Below are positions 56,062-64,000 of a DNA stretch of 64,000 nucleotides, piece by piece. Positions within the stretch are counted from its first letter, which is position 1; every line of letters starts with the position of its first letter. A program made the translations under genes and the position numbers. The notes under the pieces were generated by a model. The model saw nothing but the letters and a program-made list of their open reading frames with translations. It was not told the DNA's origin and made no database searches. The DNA lies in the NCBI RefSeq assembly GCF_040499845.1, contig NZ_CP159342.1:62001-126000 (forward strand). Reading direction: 5' to 3'. The stretch is from Micromonospora sp. CCTCC AA 2012012 (GTDB lineage Bacteria > Actinomycetota > Actinomycetes > Mycobacteriales > Micromonosporaceae).

Positions 56062-57699
56062 ATGGCGGAGCAGGTGGGGCAGAGCCGGGCCGGGTCGGGG
56101 CGTACCGACCGGGTGGTGCTCACGGCGGGGGTCGTCGGGGTGCTGGCGGTGGTCGGTTGGGGGGTCCTCGGGGGTCGGTCCCTCGCGGGTTTCGCCTCGT
56201 CGGGGCTGGCCTGGGCGATCTCCACCTTCGGCTGGCTCTTCGTGGTGGCGGCGGACGCCTTCCTGGTGCTCTCCGTGGTGCTCGCGGCGTCCCGGTACGG
56301 CCGGATCCGGCTCGGTGCCGACGACGACGAGCCGGAGTTCAGCACGACGGCGTGGGTGTCGATGATGTTCAGCACCGGCATGGGGATCGGCCTGATCTTC
56401 TATGCCGTGGCGGAGCCGATCCAGCACTACGCCAGCCCGCCACCGGCCGCCGGCGTCGCCCCGCAGTCCGGTCCGGCCGCCGCGACGGCGATGCAGTACA
56501 CCCTCTTCCACTGGACGCTGCACCCGTGGGGGATCTACGCGATCGCCGCGCTGGCGCTGGCGTACTCGACCTTCCGCAAGGGGCGCGGCAACCGGATCTC
56601 GGCGGCCTTCGAGCCGCTGCTCGGCGCCCGGGCGTACGGGCCGGTCGGGCGGGCCGTCGACCTGCTCGCGGTCTTCGCCACCGTCTTCGGCTCGGCGACC
56701 AGCCTCGGGCTCGGCGCGCTCCAGGTCGCCGCCGGGCTGGACGCGGCGACCGACGTGCCGGCCAGCACGGCCGTCGAGCTGGTGGTGATCGGGGCGCTCA
56801 CCGCCGCCTTCGTGGTCTCGGCGTTCACCGGCCTGCACAAGGGGATCAAGTGGTTGTCGACCACGAACGTGGTGCTGGCGGTCGGGCTGATGGTCTTCGT
56901 CTTCGTGGCCGGGCCGACGATCTACACCCTGGAGGTGCTGCCCGCCTCCGTCGGTGACTACCTCAGTCATCTGGTCGTCATGTCGACCCGTACCGGGGCC
57001 TTCACCGACCCGGCCTGGCTCGGCTCGTGGACGATCTTCTACTGGGCCTGGTGGATCTCCTGGGCGCCCTTCGTCGGCATCTTCATCGCCCGCATCTCCC
57101 GGGGGCGCACGGTCCGGGAGTTCGTCACCGGGGTGCTGCTGGTGCCGAGCGGGGCGAGCATCGTCTGGTTCGCCATCATGGGCGGCACCGCGCTGCGGGT
57201 GCAGCGGACGGGTGCCCGGGACCTGGTCGCCGACGTCGGGACGAGTGCGGAGAACGCCCTCTTCGGGCTCCTGCACGCGCTGCCGCTGGCCACGGTCACC
57301 ACGGTGCTGGCGGCGGTGCTGGTGGCGCTCTTCTTCATCACCGGGGCGGACTCGGCCGCGTTGGTGCTGGGTTCCTTGAGTTCCGGTGGCGCGCTGCGGC
57401 CGCACCGGGGGGTGGTGGTGCTCTGGGGCGTACTCATCGGGGCGGTCGCGGCGGCGCTGCTGCTCGCCGGCGGGCTGGCCGCGTTGCAGCAGGCCACCAT
57501 CCTGGTCGCGTTGCCGTTCGTGGTGGTGATGCTCGGCCTGGCGGTGGCCCTGGTGCGGGAGCTGGCCGCCGACCCGGCGGTCCGGCCGCCGGTCCGGCCG
57601 CGCCGGTCCGGGCTGGCCGCCGCGGTGCGGGCCGCCCGGTCGTACGAGGAGGAGGAGCCGGCTCCGGTCACCCGCTGGTTCCACCGCCCCCGGGGCTGA
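56062..57699 (+). CDS. BCCT family betaine/carnitine/choline transporter
   Basis: 545-residue secondary carrier with about 12 spans. The BCCT signature is clear: MMFSTGMGIGLIFYAVAEPIQHYASPP, TLFHWTLHPWGIYAIAALALAYSTFRKG, the WTIFYWAWWISWAPFVGIFIARISRGRTVREF block, and FFITGADSAALVLGSLSSGG. It takes up glycine betaine, choline or carnitine with Na+ or H+; Gly/Met at STGMGIG points to Na+-coupled betaine carriers. The soluble C-terminal tail may sense osmotic change. Confidence 0.94.
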   Translation: MAEQVGQSRAGSGRTDRVVLTAGVVGVLAVVGWGVLGGRSLAGFASSGLAWAISTFGWLFVVAADAFLVLSVVLAASRYGRIRLGADDDEPEFSTTAWVSMMFSTGMGIGLIFYAVAEPIQHYASPPPAAGVAPQSGPAAATAMQYTLFHWTLHPWGIYAIAALALAYSTFRKGRGNRISAAFEPLLGARAYGPVGRAVDLLAVFATVFGSATSLGLGALQVAAGLDAATDVPASTAVELVVIGALTAAFVVSAFTGLHKGIKWLSTTNVVLAVGLMVFVFVAGPTIYTLEVLPASVGDYLSHLVVMSTRTGAFTDPAWLGSWTIFYWAWWISWAPFVGIFIARISRGRTVREFVTGVLLVPSGASIVWFAIMGGTALRVQRTGARDLVADVGTSAENALFGLLHALPLATVTTVLAAVLVALFFITGADSAALVLGSLSSGGALRPHRGVVVLWGVLIGAVAAALLLAGGLAALQQATILVALPFVVVMLGLAVALVRELAADPAVRPPVRPRRSGLAAAVRAARSYEEEEPAPVTRWFHRPRG

Positions 57700-57715
57700 G
57701 CGGGTCTACCTCGAT

Positions 57716-57735
57716 ATGTAGTAGGGGTGCTACAT
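57716..57735. promoter_or_regulatory. Inverted repeat upstream of the ABC exporter
   Basis: ATGTAG-N8-CTACAT lies 38 bp before ATG 57774. It is a candidate operator for the small XRE regulator at 59607. Confidence 0.45.
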
Positions 57736-57773
57736 TTCGCGGTACTGATCCGTCACACACCGGGGGAGCGGTC

Positions 57774-58748
57774 ATGACCGCGGTTCATCTGGCGGGAGTC
57801 GACGCGGCTCCCCACCCACCCGACGACGACCTCGTCCTCGACGTCCGTGACCTGCGGATGCGGTACGGCACCGTGGACGTGCTGCACGGCGTCAGCTTCA
57901 CCGCCCGACGCGGCGAGGTGCTCGCCCTGCTCGGGCCCAACGGGGCCGGCAAGACCACCACCATCGAGATCCTCGAAGGCTTCCGGATGCGTTCGGCCGG
58001 CGAGGTGCGGGTCCTGGGCGCCGACCCGGGCCGGGGCGACGAACGGTGGCGGTCCCGGCTGGGCGTGGTCCTCCAGTCCTGGCGGGACCACGGCAAGTGG
58101 CGGGTCCGGGACCTGCTGTCGCACCTCGGCGACTTCTACGCGCCGTACTCGACCGACCGGGTCCGTCGGCCCTGGCCGGTGGACGAGCTGCTGGCCACGG
58201 TCGGCCTGGCCGCGCACGCCGACAAGCGGGTGCACCAGCTCTCCGGCGGCCAGCGCCGCCGGCTCGACGTGGCGGTCGGCATCGTCGGCCGTCCGGAGCT
58301 GCTCTTCCTCGACGAGCCGACGGTCGGCTTCGACCCGGCCGCCCGGCGGGAGTTCCACGAGCTGGTGCACCGCCTCGCCGACCTCGACTCCACGACCATC
58401 CTGCTCACCACCCACGACCTGGACGAGGCCGAGAAGCTGGCGGACCGGATCCTCCTGCTGGCCGGTGGCCGGATCATCGCCGACGGTTCCCCGCACGAGC
58501 TGGCCCGCCGGGTCGCCGGGGACGCCGAGATCCGCTGGAGCCGGGACGGCGAGCGCTTCGTGCACGCCGCGGCGGACGCCACCGGCTTCCTCCGGGAGCT
58601 GTTCCGGCAGCACGGCGACGCCGTGCAGGAGCTGGAGGTGCGGCGGGCCAGTCTGGAAGACGCCTACATGGCCCTGGTGTACGAGCAGGAGTCCGGCGCC
58701 CGGACCGGTGCGGCCGCCCGGGTCTGGCAGACGGGAGACGAGCGATGA
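57774..58748 (+). CDS. ABC transporter ATP-binding protein (drug exporter type)
   Basis: 324-residue ATPase of the daunorubicin-resistance (DrrA-like) family. Walker A GPNGAGKTTT, Q-loop VLQSW, signature LSGGQRRR, Walker B LFLDEPTVGFDP and H-loop TTHDLDEAEKLADR. The ~75-residue C-terminal domain (VQELEVRRASLEDAYMALVY) is typical. The stop overlaps the permease ATG (ATGA). An inverted repeat lies in its promoter region. Confidence 0.93.
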   Translation: MTAVHLAGVDAAPHPPDDDLVLDVRDLRMRYGTVDVLHGVSFTARRGEVLALLGPNGAGKTTTIEILEGFRMRSAGEVRVLGADPGRGDERWRSRLGVVLQSWRDHGKWRVRDLLSHLGDFYAPYSTDRVRRPWPVDELLATVGLAAHADKRVHQLSGGQRRRLDVAVGIVGRPELLFLDEPTVGFDPAARREFHELVHRLADLDSTTILLTTHDLDEAEKLADRILLLAGGRIIADGSPHELARRVAGDAEIRWSRDGERFVHAAADATGFLRELFRQHGDAVQELEVRRASLEDAYMALVYEQESGARTGAAARVWQTGDER

Positions 58749-59596
58749 GCCCCACCGGAGCAGCCGTCCGCACCGGTGTGCGGCGCGGCGTGATCGAGCT
58801 GCGCAACACCTTCACCAACGGGCAGGACCTGTGGAACTACTTCTTCCCCACGTTCGTCCTGCTGGTCGCGATGTTCTTCATGCGCGGCGCCACGGTGCCC
58901 GGCACCCAGTTCTCCCTCGGCGCCCGGACGCTGCCCAGCGCGCTGGGCATGGGGCTGGCCTTCGGCGGCATGCTGGTGCTGGCCCAGCAGCTGGTGGTCG
59001 AGCGGGAGGACGGCACGCTGCTGCGCGCCAAGGCCACCCCGAACGGCATGCTCGGCTACCTGGTCGGCAAGATCACCCTGATGTCGGCGGTGGCGCTGGT
59101 CAGCATGCTCGTCCAACTGGTCCCGGCGCTGTTCTTCCTGGACGGGCTCCGGGTGACCAGCCCGGCCGCCTGGTTCACCCTGGCCTGGGTGGCGGTGCTC
59201 GGCCTGGTCGCCACCCTGCCCATGGGCGCGGTCGTCGGCTCGCTGATCGAGAACCCGCGCAACCTCGGGCTGGTCATGCTGCCCACCATGGGGCTGGTCG
59301 CCCTCTCCGGCATCTTCTATCCGATCAACAGCTATCCCGGCTGGCTCCAGGCCGTCGCGCAGGTCTTCCCGATCTACTGGCTAGGGTTGGGCATGCGCTC
59401 GGCGCTGCTCCCGGACGGCATGGCGGCGGTCGAGCTGGGCGGCTCCTGGCGGCACCTGGAGACCCTCGGCGTGCTCGGCCTCTGGGCCGTGCTCGGGCTG
59501 GTCCTGGCCCCGATCGTGCTGCGCCGGATGGCCCGCCGGGAGTCCGGGTCGCGGGTCGCCGCGCGCCGCGAGCGCGCGATGCAACGGGTGGCATGA
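58745..59596 (+). CDS. ABC transporter permease (ABC-2, DrrB-like)
   Basis: 283-residue ABC-2 permease with six spans: LWNYFFPTFVLLVAMFFMRG, LGMGLAFGGMLVLAQQLVVEREDGTLLRAKATP, YLVGKITLMSAVALVSMLVQ and following. EDGTLLRAKATPNGMLGYL is the ATPase-contact helix region. Works with the ATPase at 57774 to export a drug or lipid; the substrate is unknown. The regulator follows 10 bp downstream. Confidence 0.92.
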   Translation: MSPTGAAVRTGVRRGVIELRNTFTNGQDLWNYFFPTFVLLVAMFFMRGATVPGTQFSLGARTLPSALGMGLAFGGMLVLAQQLVVEREDGTLLRAKATPNGMLGYLVGKITLMSAVALVSMLVQLVPALFFLDGLRVTSPAAWFTLAWVAVLGLVATLPMGAVVGSLIENPRNLGLVMLPTMGLVALSGIFYPINSYPGWLQAVAQVFPIYWLGLGMRSALLPDGMAAVELGGSWRHLETLGVLGLWAVLGLVLAPIVLRRMARRESGSRVAARRERAMQRVA

Positions 59597-59606
59597 GAGG
59601 GCGTCG

Positions 59607-59858
59607 ATGAGTGAGACGGTGCACAACCGGATCGCGGTGCTGCGCGCCGAGCGGGGGATCTCCCGGCGGCAGCTCGCCGACGCCCTGGGGGTGCACTACC
59701 AGACGGTCGGCTATCTGGAACGGGGCGAGTTCAGGCCGAGCCTGCACCTGGCGCTGCGCATCGCCGCGTACTTCGAGGTGCCGGTCGAGGTGGTCTTCTC
59801 GATCGAGCCGTTCCCCCGGATCGGCGACGCCGCCGACGGCGCGCGCCGGACGGCCTGA
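59607..59858 (+). CDS. XRE family transcriptional regulator
   Basis: 83-residue small HTH protein: NRIAVLRAERGISRRQLADALGVHYQTVGYLERGEFRPSLHLALRIAAYF with recognition helix VHYQTVGYLERG, and a C-terminal SIEPFPRIGD. Such regulators often control the drug exporter they are encoded with. GAGAGGG precedes the ATG. It closes the operon; a hairpin follows. Confidence 0.9.
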   Translation: MSETVHNRIAVLRAERGISRRQLADALGVHYQTVGYLERGEFRPSLHLALRIAAYFEVPVEVVFSIEPFPRIGDAADGARRTA

Positions 59859-59893
59859 CCGCACGGCCCGCCGGACATCGGCGGGCCGTGCGG
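59859..59893 (+). terminator. Hairpin terminator after the exporter operon
   Basis: CCGCACGGCCCGCCG (59859-59873) pairs perfectly with CGGCGGGCCGTGCGG (59879-59893) over a 5-nt loop. Confidence 0.75.
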
Positions 59894-59975
59894 CGTCGTT
59901 CGCCACACGCCCGTCCCCCGAGCGCCGGATCGTCGGTCCGGCAGGGCAGGATGTACGCCGGAGGTGGTGGGTCAG

Positions 59976-61841
59976 ATGGCGGGGCGGATCCGGGACGAGG
60001 ACATCGCGCTGGTCCGTGAGCGCACCTCCATCGCCGAGGTCATCTCCGACACGGTCACCCTGAAGTCGGCCGGCGGCGGCAACCTCAAGGGCCTCTGCCC
60101 GTTCCACGACGAGAAGAGCCCGTCGTTCAACGTCTCGCCCGCCCGCAACGTCTGGTACTGCTTCGGCTGCGGGGCCGGCGGCGACGCGATCAAGTTCCTG
60201 ATGGACGCCGAGCACCTGAGCTTCGTCGAGTCCGTCGAGCGGCTCGCCGACCGGGTCGGCATCCAGCTGCGGTACGTGGAGAACGACAACTCCGCCCCGC
60301 GTACCCGGCCGCAGCAGGGCCAGCGGCAGCGGCTGGTGGCCGCGCACGCCGCCGCGGTGGAGTTCTACCAGGCCCAGCTCGGCACGGCCGGCGCCCGCCC
60401 GGCCCGGGAGTTCCTCGCCCAGCGGGGCTTCGACCGGGCCGCCGCCGAACGCTACGGCTGCGGCTTCGCCCCGGACGCCTGGGACCTGCTCACCAAGCAC
60501 CTGCGCCAGCAGGGCTTCACCCATGACGAGCTGGTCACCGGCGGGCTGTCCCGCCCGTCCCGCTCGGGCACCCTGATCGACCGGTTCCGGCGCCGGCTGA
60601 TGTGGCCGATCCGCGACCTCGCCGGCGACGTGATCGGTTTCGGCGCCCGCAAGCTCTTCGCCGACGACGACGGCCCGAAATACCTGAACACCCCCGAGAC
60701 GCCGATCTACAAGAAGTCGCACGTCCTCTACGGCATCGACCAGGCCAAGCGGGAGATCGCCAAGCAGGGCAAGGTGGTCGTCGTCGAGGGCTACACCGAC
60801 GTGATGGCCTGCCACCTGGCGGGGGTGCCGACCGCCGTGGCGACCTGCGGCACGGCGTTCGGCGGCGACCACATCGGGGTGCTGCGCCGGCTGCTGCTGG
60901 ACACCGACGCGGTGGCCGGCGAGATCATCTTCACCTTCGACGGGGACGCCGCCGGGCAGAAGGCCGCGCTGCGCGCCTTCGAGGACGACCAGCGCTTCGT
61001 GGGGCGTACCTTCATCGCGGTCAGCCCCGACAACATGGACCCGTGCGAGCTGCGGCTGGCCAAGGGTGACCTGGCCGTCCGCGACCTGGTCGCGCGCCGC
61101 GAACCGCTGGTCGACTTCGCGCTGCGCCACGTGATCAACCGCTACGACCTGGACACCGTCGACGGCCGGGTGGAGGCGATGCGCCGGGCCGCCCCGCTGG
61201 TCGCCAAGATCAAGGACCGGGAGAAGCGCCCGGAGTACGTCCGCAAGCTCGCCGGTGACCTCGGCATGGAGATCGAGCCGGTGCAGCGAGCCGTGCAGAC
61301 GGCCGGGAACGGTCAGCCCGGCGCCGACGCCCCCGCCCTGCGCCGCGCCGCCCCGGCCCCGGCCGTGGACAGCCCGCAGTCGATGGTCGAGCGGGAGGCG
61401 CTGAAGCTCGCCCTCCAGGAACCGGTGCTGGCCGGGCCGATGTTCGACGCCGTGGAGGCCGACGCCTACCGCCATCCCGTCCACGTCGCCGTGCGGGCGG
61501 CGGTCGCGGCGGCCGGCGGCGCGGCGACCGCCACCGGGGGCGCGGTCTGGATCGAGCAGGTCCGCGACGCCTGCGAGGACCTCGCCGCCCGGGCGCTGGT
61601 CGGCGAGCTGGCCGTCGAACCGCTGCGGATCGACGGCGAACCCGACCCGCGCTACGTCTCGATCACCATGGCCCGCCTCCAGTGGGGCTCGGTCACCGCC
61701 CGGATCAAGGACCTCAAGTCGAAGGTCCAGCGGATCAACCCGGTCAGCAACAAGGACGAGTACTTCGCGCTCTTCGGGGAACTGCTCTCGCTGGAGCAGC
61801 ACGCGCGGGCGCTGCGCGAGCAGGCCGCGGGAGGGCTGTGA
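59976..61841 (+). CDS. dnaG: DNA primase DnaG
   Basis: 621-residue replicative primase. The CHC2 zinc ribbon has Cys41, His44, Cys62 and Cys65 (LCPFHDEKSPSF and WYCFGCGAGGD). The Toprim domain is VVVVEGYTDVMACHLAG and FTFDGDAAGQKAALRAF. The C-terminal helicase-binding part follows (~430-621). ATG 59976 follows GGAGGTGG; a GTG at 59964 lies inside this ribosome-binding site and is rejected. Confidence 0.97.
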   Translation: MAGRIRDEDIALVRERTSIAEVISDTVTLKSAGGGNLKGLCPFHDEKSPSFNVSPARNVWYCFGCGAGGDAIKFLMDAEHLSFVESVERLADRVGIQLRYVENDNSAPRTRPQQGQRQRLVAAHAAAVEFYQAQLGTAGARPAREFLAQRGFDRAAAERYGCGFAPDAWDLLTKHLRQQGFTHDELVTGGLSRPSRSGTLIDRFRRRLMWPIRDLAGDVIGFGARKLFADDDGPKYLNTPETPIYKKSHVLYGIDQAKREIAKQGKVVVVEGYTDVMACHLAGVPTAVATCGTAFGGDHIGVLRRLLLDTDAVAGEIIFTFDGDAAGQKAALRAFEDDQRFVGRTFIAVSPDNMDPCELRLAKGDLAVRDLVARREPLVDFALRHVINRYDLDTVDGRVEAMRRAAPLVAKIKDREKRPEYVRKLAGDLGMEIEPVQRAVQTAGNGQPGADAPALRRAAPAPAVDSPQSMVEREALKLALQEPVLAGPMFDAVEADAYRHPVHVAVRAAVAAAGGAATATGGAVWIEQVRDACEDLAARALVGELAVEPLRIDGEPDPRYVSITMARLQWGSVTARIKDLKSKVQRINPVSNKDEYFALFGELLSLEQHARALREQAAGGL

Positions 61842-62377
61842 TGGGACTGTTCAACCGCCGGCCCAAGCTGCCGCCCGCCGCCCGGCCGCCGCTCGCGTCC
61901 GACGAGCGGGTGCTCGCCTGGGCCGCCGCCGGCAACGGCGAGGGCGACGGGGTGCTGGTCGCCAGCAACCTCGGGCTCTGGCTGCCCGGCCGGGCGCACC
62001 GGCTCGGCTGGCACGACCTGCTCAAGGCGGTCTGGTCCGGGCGCGAGCTGACCGTCACCCCGGCCGAGCGGGTCGCCGAGCGTGACGACTACCTGGTCGT
62101 CGCGGACTGCCCGGCCGAGACCTACCTGCTGCTCGACCCGGGTGAGTTGCCGCACCAGGTGCGGGCCCGGGTGACCCGTTCGGTGGCGTACACCGCGCAC
62201 CACGCGGTGCCCGGCGGCGGCGGCCGGATCGCCGCCCGCCGGGTGCCCGGCGTCGACGGGCTGACCTGGACGGTCCGCTACGACCCGGGCACGCCCACCG
62301 ACGACGAGGCGGTGACCGCGGAGACCGACCGGCTGGTCGCCGCCGCCCGCGCCGCCACCGCCCCCGTCGACGGCTGA
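61841..62377 (+). CDS. Conserved protein of unknown function downstream of dnaG
   Basis: 178-residue soluble protein: NRRPKLPPAARPPLASDERVLAWAAAGNGEGDGVLVASNLGLWLPGRAHRLGWHDLLKAVWSG (in parts), then beta-strand rich text. The pattern of an N-terminal DERVLAWA and a W-rich beta middle resembles PH-like domains of actinobacterial proteins. ATG 61841 shares its A with the dnaG stop (TGATG). Co-translated with dnaG; the role is unknown. Confidence 0.8.
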   Translation: MGLFNRRPKLPPAARPPLASDERVLAWAAAGNGEGDGVLVASNLGLWLPGRAHRLGWHDLLKAVWSGRELTVTPAERVAERDDYLVVADCPAETYLLLDPGELPHQVRARVTRSVAYTAHHAVPGGGGRIAARRVPGVDGLTWTVRYDPGTPTDDEAVTAETDRLVAAARAATAPVDG

Positions 62378-62380
62378 CCC

Positions 62381-63352
62381 TCAGCCGTTCCGGTAGTACC
62401 GGGCCGCGCCGGGGTGCAGCGGGATGGGATCGGTACGCGCCCCGCTCTCCCGGGTGAAGTTGCCCGCCTCCGGGTGCACCTTGACCAGGTCGCCCTGATA
62501 GGTGAAGAGCAGCCGGGTCAGGTCGTACGCGAGCTGGTCGGGCATGTCCGCGCTGACCAGGATCACGTTCGCCACGGTGACCGTCGGGGTGGAGGTGGCC
62601 GTGCCGTACACCTCCTTCGGCAGGGCCGCGGTGGTGTAGACCGAGCCGTACCGGGTGGTGAGCGGGTCGATCAGGTCGGCGACGGGCAGCAGCACGAACT
62701 CTCCCGGTGCGGTGGAGAGCAGGTCCTTGATGCCGGGCGTCGGCAGGCCGCCGGAGAAGAACATCGCGTCCAGGGTGCCCGCCCGCATCCGCTTCACCGT
62801 CTCCGGCAGCGACAGCGTGAACCGCCGGACGTCCCGGTCCGGGTCCATGCCGGAGGCGGTCAGCAGCCGACCGGCGATGATGTCGGTGCCGGACTTCGGC
62901 GAACCGGTGGAGATCCGCCTGCCGCGCAGCTCGGCGAAGTTCCTGATCTTCGCGTCGCTCCGGACGATCACGTGGGTGTAGTTGGTGTAGACCCGGGCCA
63001 GCGCCCGGACCGGCTGCGGGTGGCCGGCGAACGCGCCCCGCCCGGCCACCGCGTCCGCCGCCGTGTCGGCGAGGCTGAAACCGATCTCCATGTCGCCGCT
63101 GACCAACCGGTTGATGTTGTCCACCGACGCGCCGGTCGGCTCGGCCCGTGCCTCGTACCCGGGCAGGTGCCGGCTGATCACGTCCGCGTAGCCGCCGCCG
63201 AGCTGGTAGTACACGCCCGTGGTGTTGCCGGTGGCGAGGAAGATGCGGCCCTCGTGCCAGGCCCGCGGCCCTCGGTCCGGGGCACCGCAGCCGGCCGCCG
63301 CGAGGACGGCCACCAGCAGGGCGGCCAGCAGCCTCGGCGGGCGACGCGTCAC
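62381..63352 (-). CDS. TAXI family TRAP transporter substrate-binding lipoprotein
   Basis: 323-residue protein of the TAXI (TRAP-associated extracytoplasmic immunogenic) family. Lipobox AAGC (Cys22). FLATGNTTGVYYQLGGGYADVISRHLPG, EPTGASVDNINRLVSGDMEIGFSLADTAADAVAG, TNYTHVIVRSDAKIRNFAELRGRRISTGSPKSGTDIIAGRLL (in parts) are family blocks. TRAP solute-binding proteins bind organic acids, but no TRAP membrane subunit is encoded here. The GTG at 63352 overlaps the roadblock gene stop (GTGA), so it is co-translated with the sensor proteins. Confidence 0.9.
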   Translation of the reverse strand: MTRRPPRLLAALLVAVLAAAGCGAPDRGPRAWHEGRIFLATGNTTGVYYQLGGGYADVISRHLPGYEARAEPTGASVDNINRLVSGDMEIGFSLADTAADAVAGRGAFAGHPQPVRALARVYTNYTHVIVRSDAKIRNFAELRGRRISTGSPKSGTDIIAGRLLTASGMDPDRDVRRFTLSLPETVKRMRAGTLDAMFFSGGLPTPGIKDLLSTAPGEFVLLPVADLIDPLTTRYGSVYTTAALPKEVYGTATSTPTVTVANVILVSADMPDQLAYDLTRLLFTYQGDLVKVHPEAGNFTRESGARTDPIPLHPGAARYYRNG

Positions 63353-63741
63353 GCCCGGACCGCCGGTTCCAGCGCCTCCGCCACCCGCTGGACCAGCATC
63401 GCCGTCTCGTAGCCGATCTGACCCAGGTCGCAGCCCGGCGCGGCGAGCACCCCGACCAGCGCGCGTTCGCCGACCGCCATCACCAGCAGCACCCCGCCGT
63501 CCATGTCGACGATCTGCTGGCGTACCCGACCGGCCGACATCAGCCGGGCGGCGCCGACGGTGAGGCTGGCCAGGCCGCTGATCACGGCGGCGAGCTGGTC
63601 CACCTGGTCGGTCGAGAGGTCGGGCGACGCGGCCAGCCGCAGCCCGTCGCCGGAGACCGCCAGGGCGTGCGACACGTCCGGTACCTGCTCGGCGAAGTTC
63701 GCCAGGAGCCAGTCGAGGCCGGTGCTGACGGAGGGGGTCAT
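63349..63741 (-). CDS. Roadblock/LC7 domain protein
   Basis: 130-residue roadblock/LC7 protein: LDWLLANFAEQVPDVSHALAVSGDGLRLAASPDLSTDQVDQLAAVISGLASLTVGAARLM (in parts). It belongs to the CvnB-like group found beside sensor kinases of actinobacterial conservons, which bind a partner GTPase. Stop overlaps the TAXI GTG, and its ATG at 63741 overlaps the kinase stop (ATGA at 63738-63741). Confidence 0.9.
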   Translation of the reverse strand: MTPSVSTGLDWLLANFAEQVPDVSHALAVSGDGLRLAASPDLSTDQVDQLAAVISGLASLTVGAARLMSAGRVRQQIVDMDGGVLLVMAVGERALVGVLAAPGCDLGQIGYETAMLVQRVAEALEPAVRA

Positions 63742-64000
63742 TCGGATCTCCCGTGTGGTGTGGTGTGCGGGGTACGACGCATCGCGGTGGCCACGCCCTC
63801 GGCGAGCGCGGACAACCGGGCCCGCACCACCTCCGGGTCGAGCAGGTCGTCGGCGGGCCGCGACGGTGGCATCTCGTGCAGCGGGGCGGGCAGTTGACCG
63901 CCCCGGGTACGACGGGGCAGACCGGCCGGGGTCACCGGAGCCGGTCCGGCCGCCGGGGCGGGCTCCGGCAGCCCGGCCACCCGGGCGGTGCCCCGGACCG
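63738..64000 (-). CDS. Sensor histidine kinase-like protein (CvnA type), C-terminal part
   Basis: C-terminal ~86 residues of a protein continuing beyond the window end. GLPRRTRGGQLPAPLHE is the disordered tail motif of nitrate/nitrite-sensing CvnA-type kinases, and DPEVVRARLSALAEGVATAMRR is their typical last helix. The kinase domain lies outside the window. The overlap with the roadblock gene supports a conservon-like sensor operon. Confidence 0.75.
   Translation of the reverse strand, partial: VRGTARVAGLPEPAPAAGPAPVTPAGLPRRTRGGQLPAPLHEMPPSRPADDLLDPEVVRARLSALAEGVATAMRRTPHTTPHGRSE

Overview
The window is very GC-rich actinobacterial chromosome with GTG and TTG starts, dense 4-base start/stop overlaps and many leaderless promoters. 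Gene content and order (hrcA-dnaJ-rsmE, phoH-ybeY-CBS protein-era, recO-uppS, smtB-zur, glyS, dgt, dnaG) resemble the mycobacterial dnaG-to-hrcA segment but are interleaved with other genes. The best guess is a member of the Micromonosporaceae, probably Micromonospora. That assignment is inference; no rRNA gene is present. I see no prophage, IS element, CRISPR array, rRNA or tRNA.

Layout. 1-2850: end of a sugar ABC importer (binding protein, two permeases). 2868-4429: a small winged-helix regulator and membrane protein facing a MOSC protein across a set of GTACTTTCC half-sites. 4439-8159: membrane-anchored lysozyme-like protein, enoyl-CoA hydratase family protein, hemW, DUF4870 protein. 8308-11334: CIRCE operator and hrcA-dnaJ-rsmE. 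11621-14221: SDR, HIT protein, serine hydrolase. 14357-19638: phoH (interrupted by an intein), ybeY, CBS-domain protein, a deaminase-fold protein and era. 19803-24884: acyltransferase, DUF4097 lipoprotein, recO, uppS, two small proteins, pirin. 24888-30676: gnd, then a thiamine uptake region (thiamine-binding protein, EcfT, fused double ATPase, YkoE) under a TPP riboswitch. 30757-33738: hydrolase, AAC(3)-like acetyltransferase, SIS protein, DUF6328 protein. 33869-37012: acyl-CoA dehydrogenase, a palindrome and heptamer array, two membrane proteins. 37061-40360: zinc locus znuA-znuC-znuB-smtB-zur. 40440-46390: small proteins, glyS, MmyB-like regulator, oxidoreductase, dusB. 46453-52557: C39-like peptidase behind three ECF-type promoters, GH20 hexosaminidase, ppdK. 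52799-57699: VOC protein, dgt, siderophore-interacting protein, membrane protein, BCCT carrier. 57774-62377: ABC exporter with an XRE regulator, dnaG, one unknown gene. 62381-64000: TAXI-type lipoprotein, roadblock protein and the end of a sensor kinase.

Most notable: (i) PhoH carries a 357-residue intein with the Trp-Cys-Thr signature of class 3 inteins and a LAGLIDADG endonuclease. (ii) Between the ATPase and EcfT genes of the thiamine operon, a 59-bp tandem repeat creates three 20-residue ORFs chained by ATGA/GTGA overlaps. (iii) Three GGAAT-N18-GTT promoters are stacked upstream of the secreted C39-like peptidase. (iv) Four sequence families of long perfect hairpins occupy intergenic spaces, one of them present twice. 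(v) At least twelve genes begin 6-7 nt after a TANNNT box, which indicates leaderless transcription and fixes several starts.
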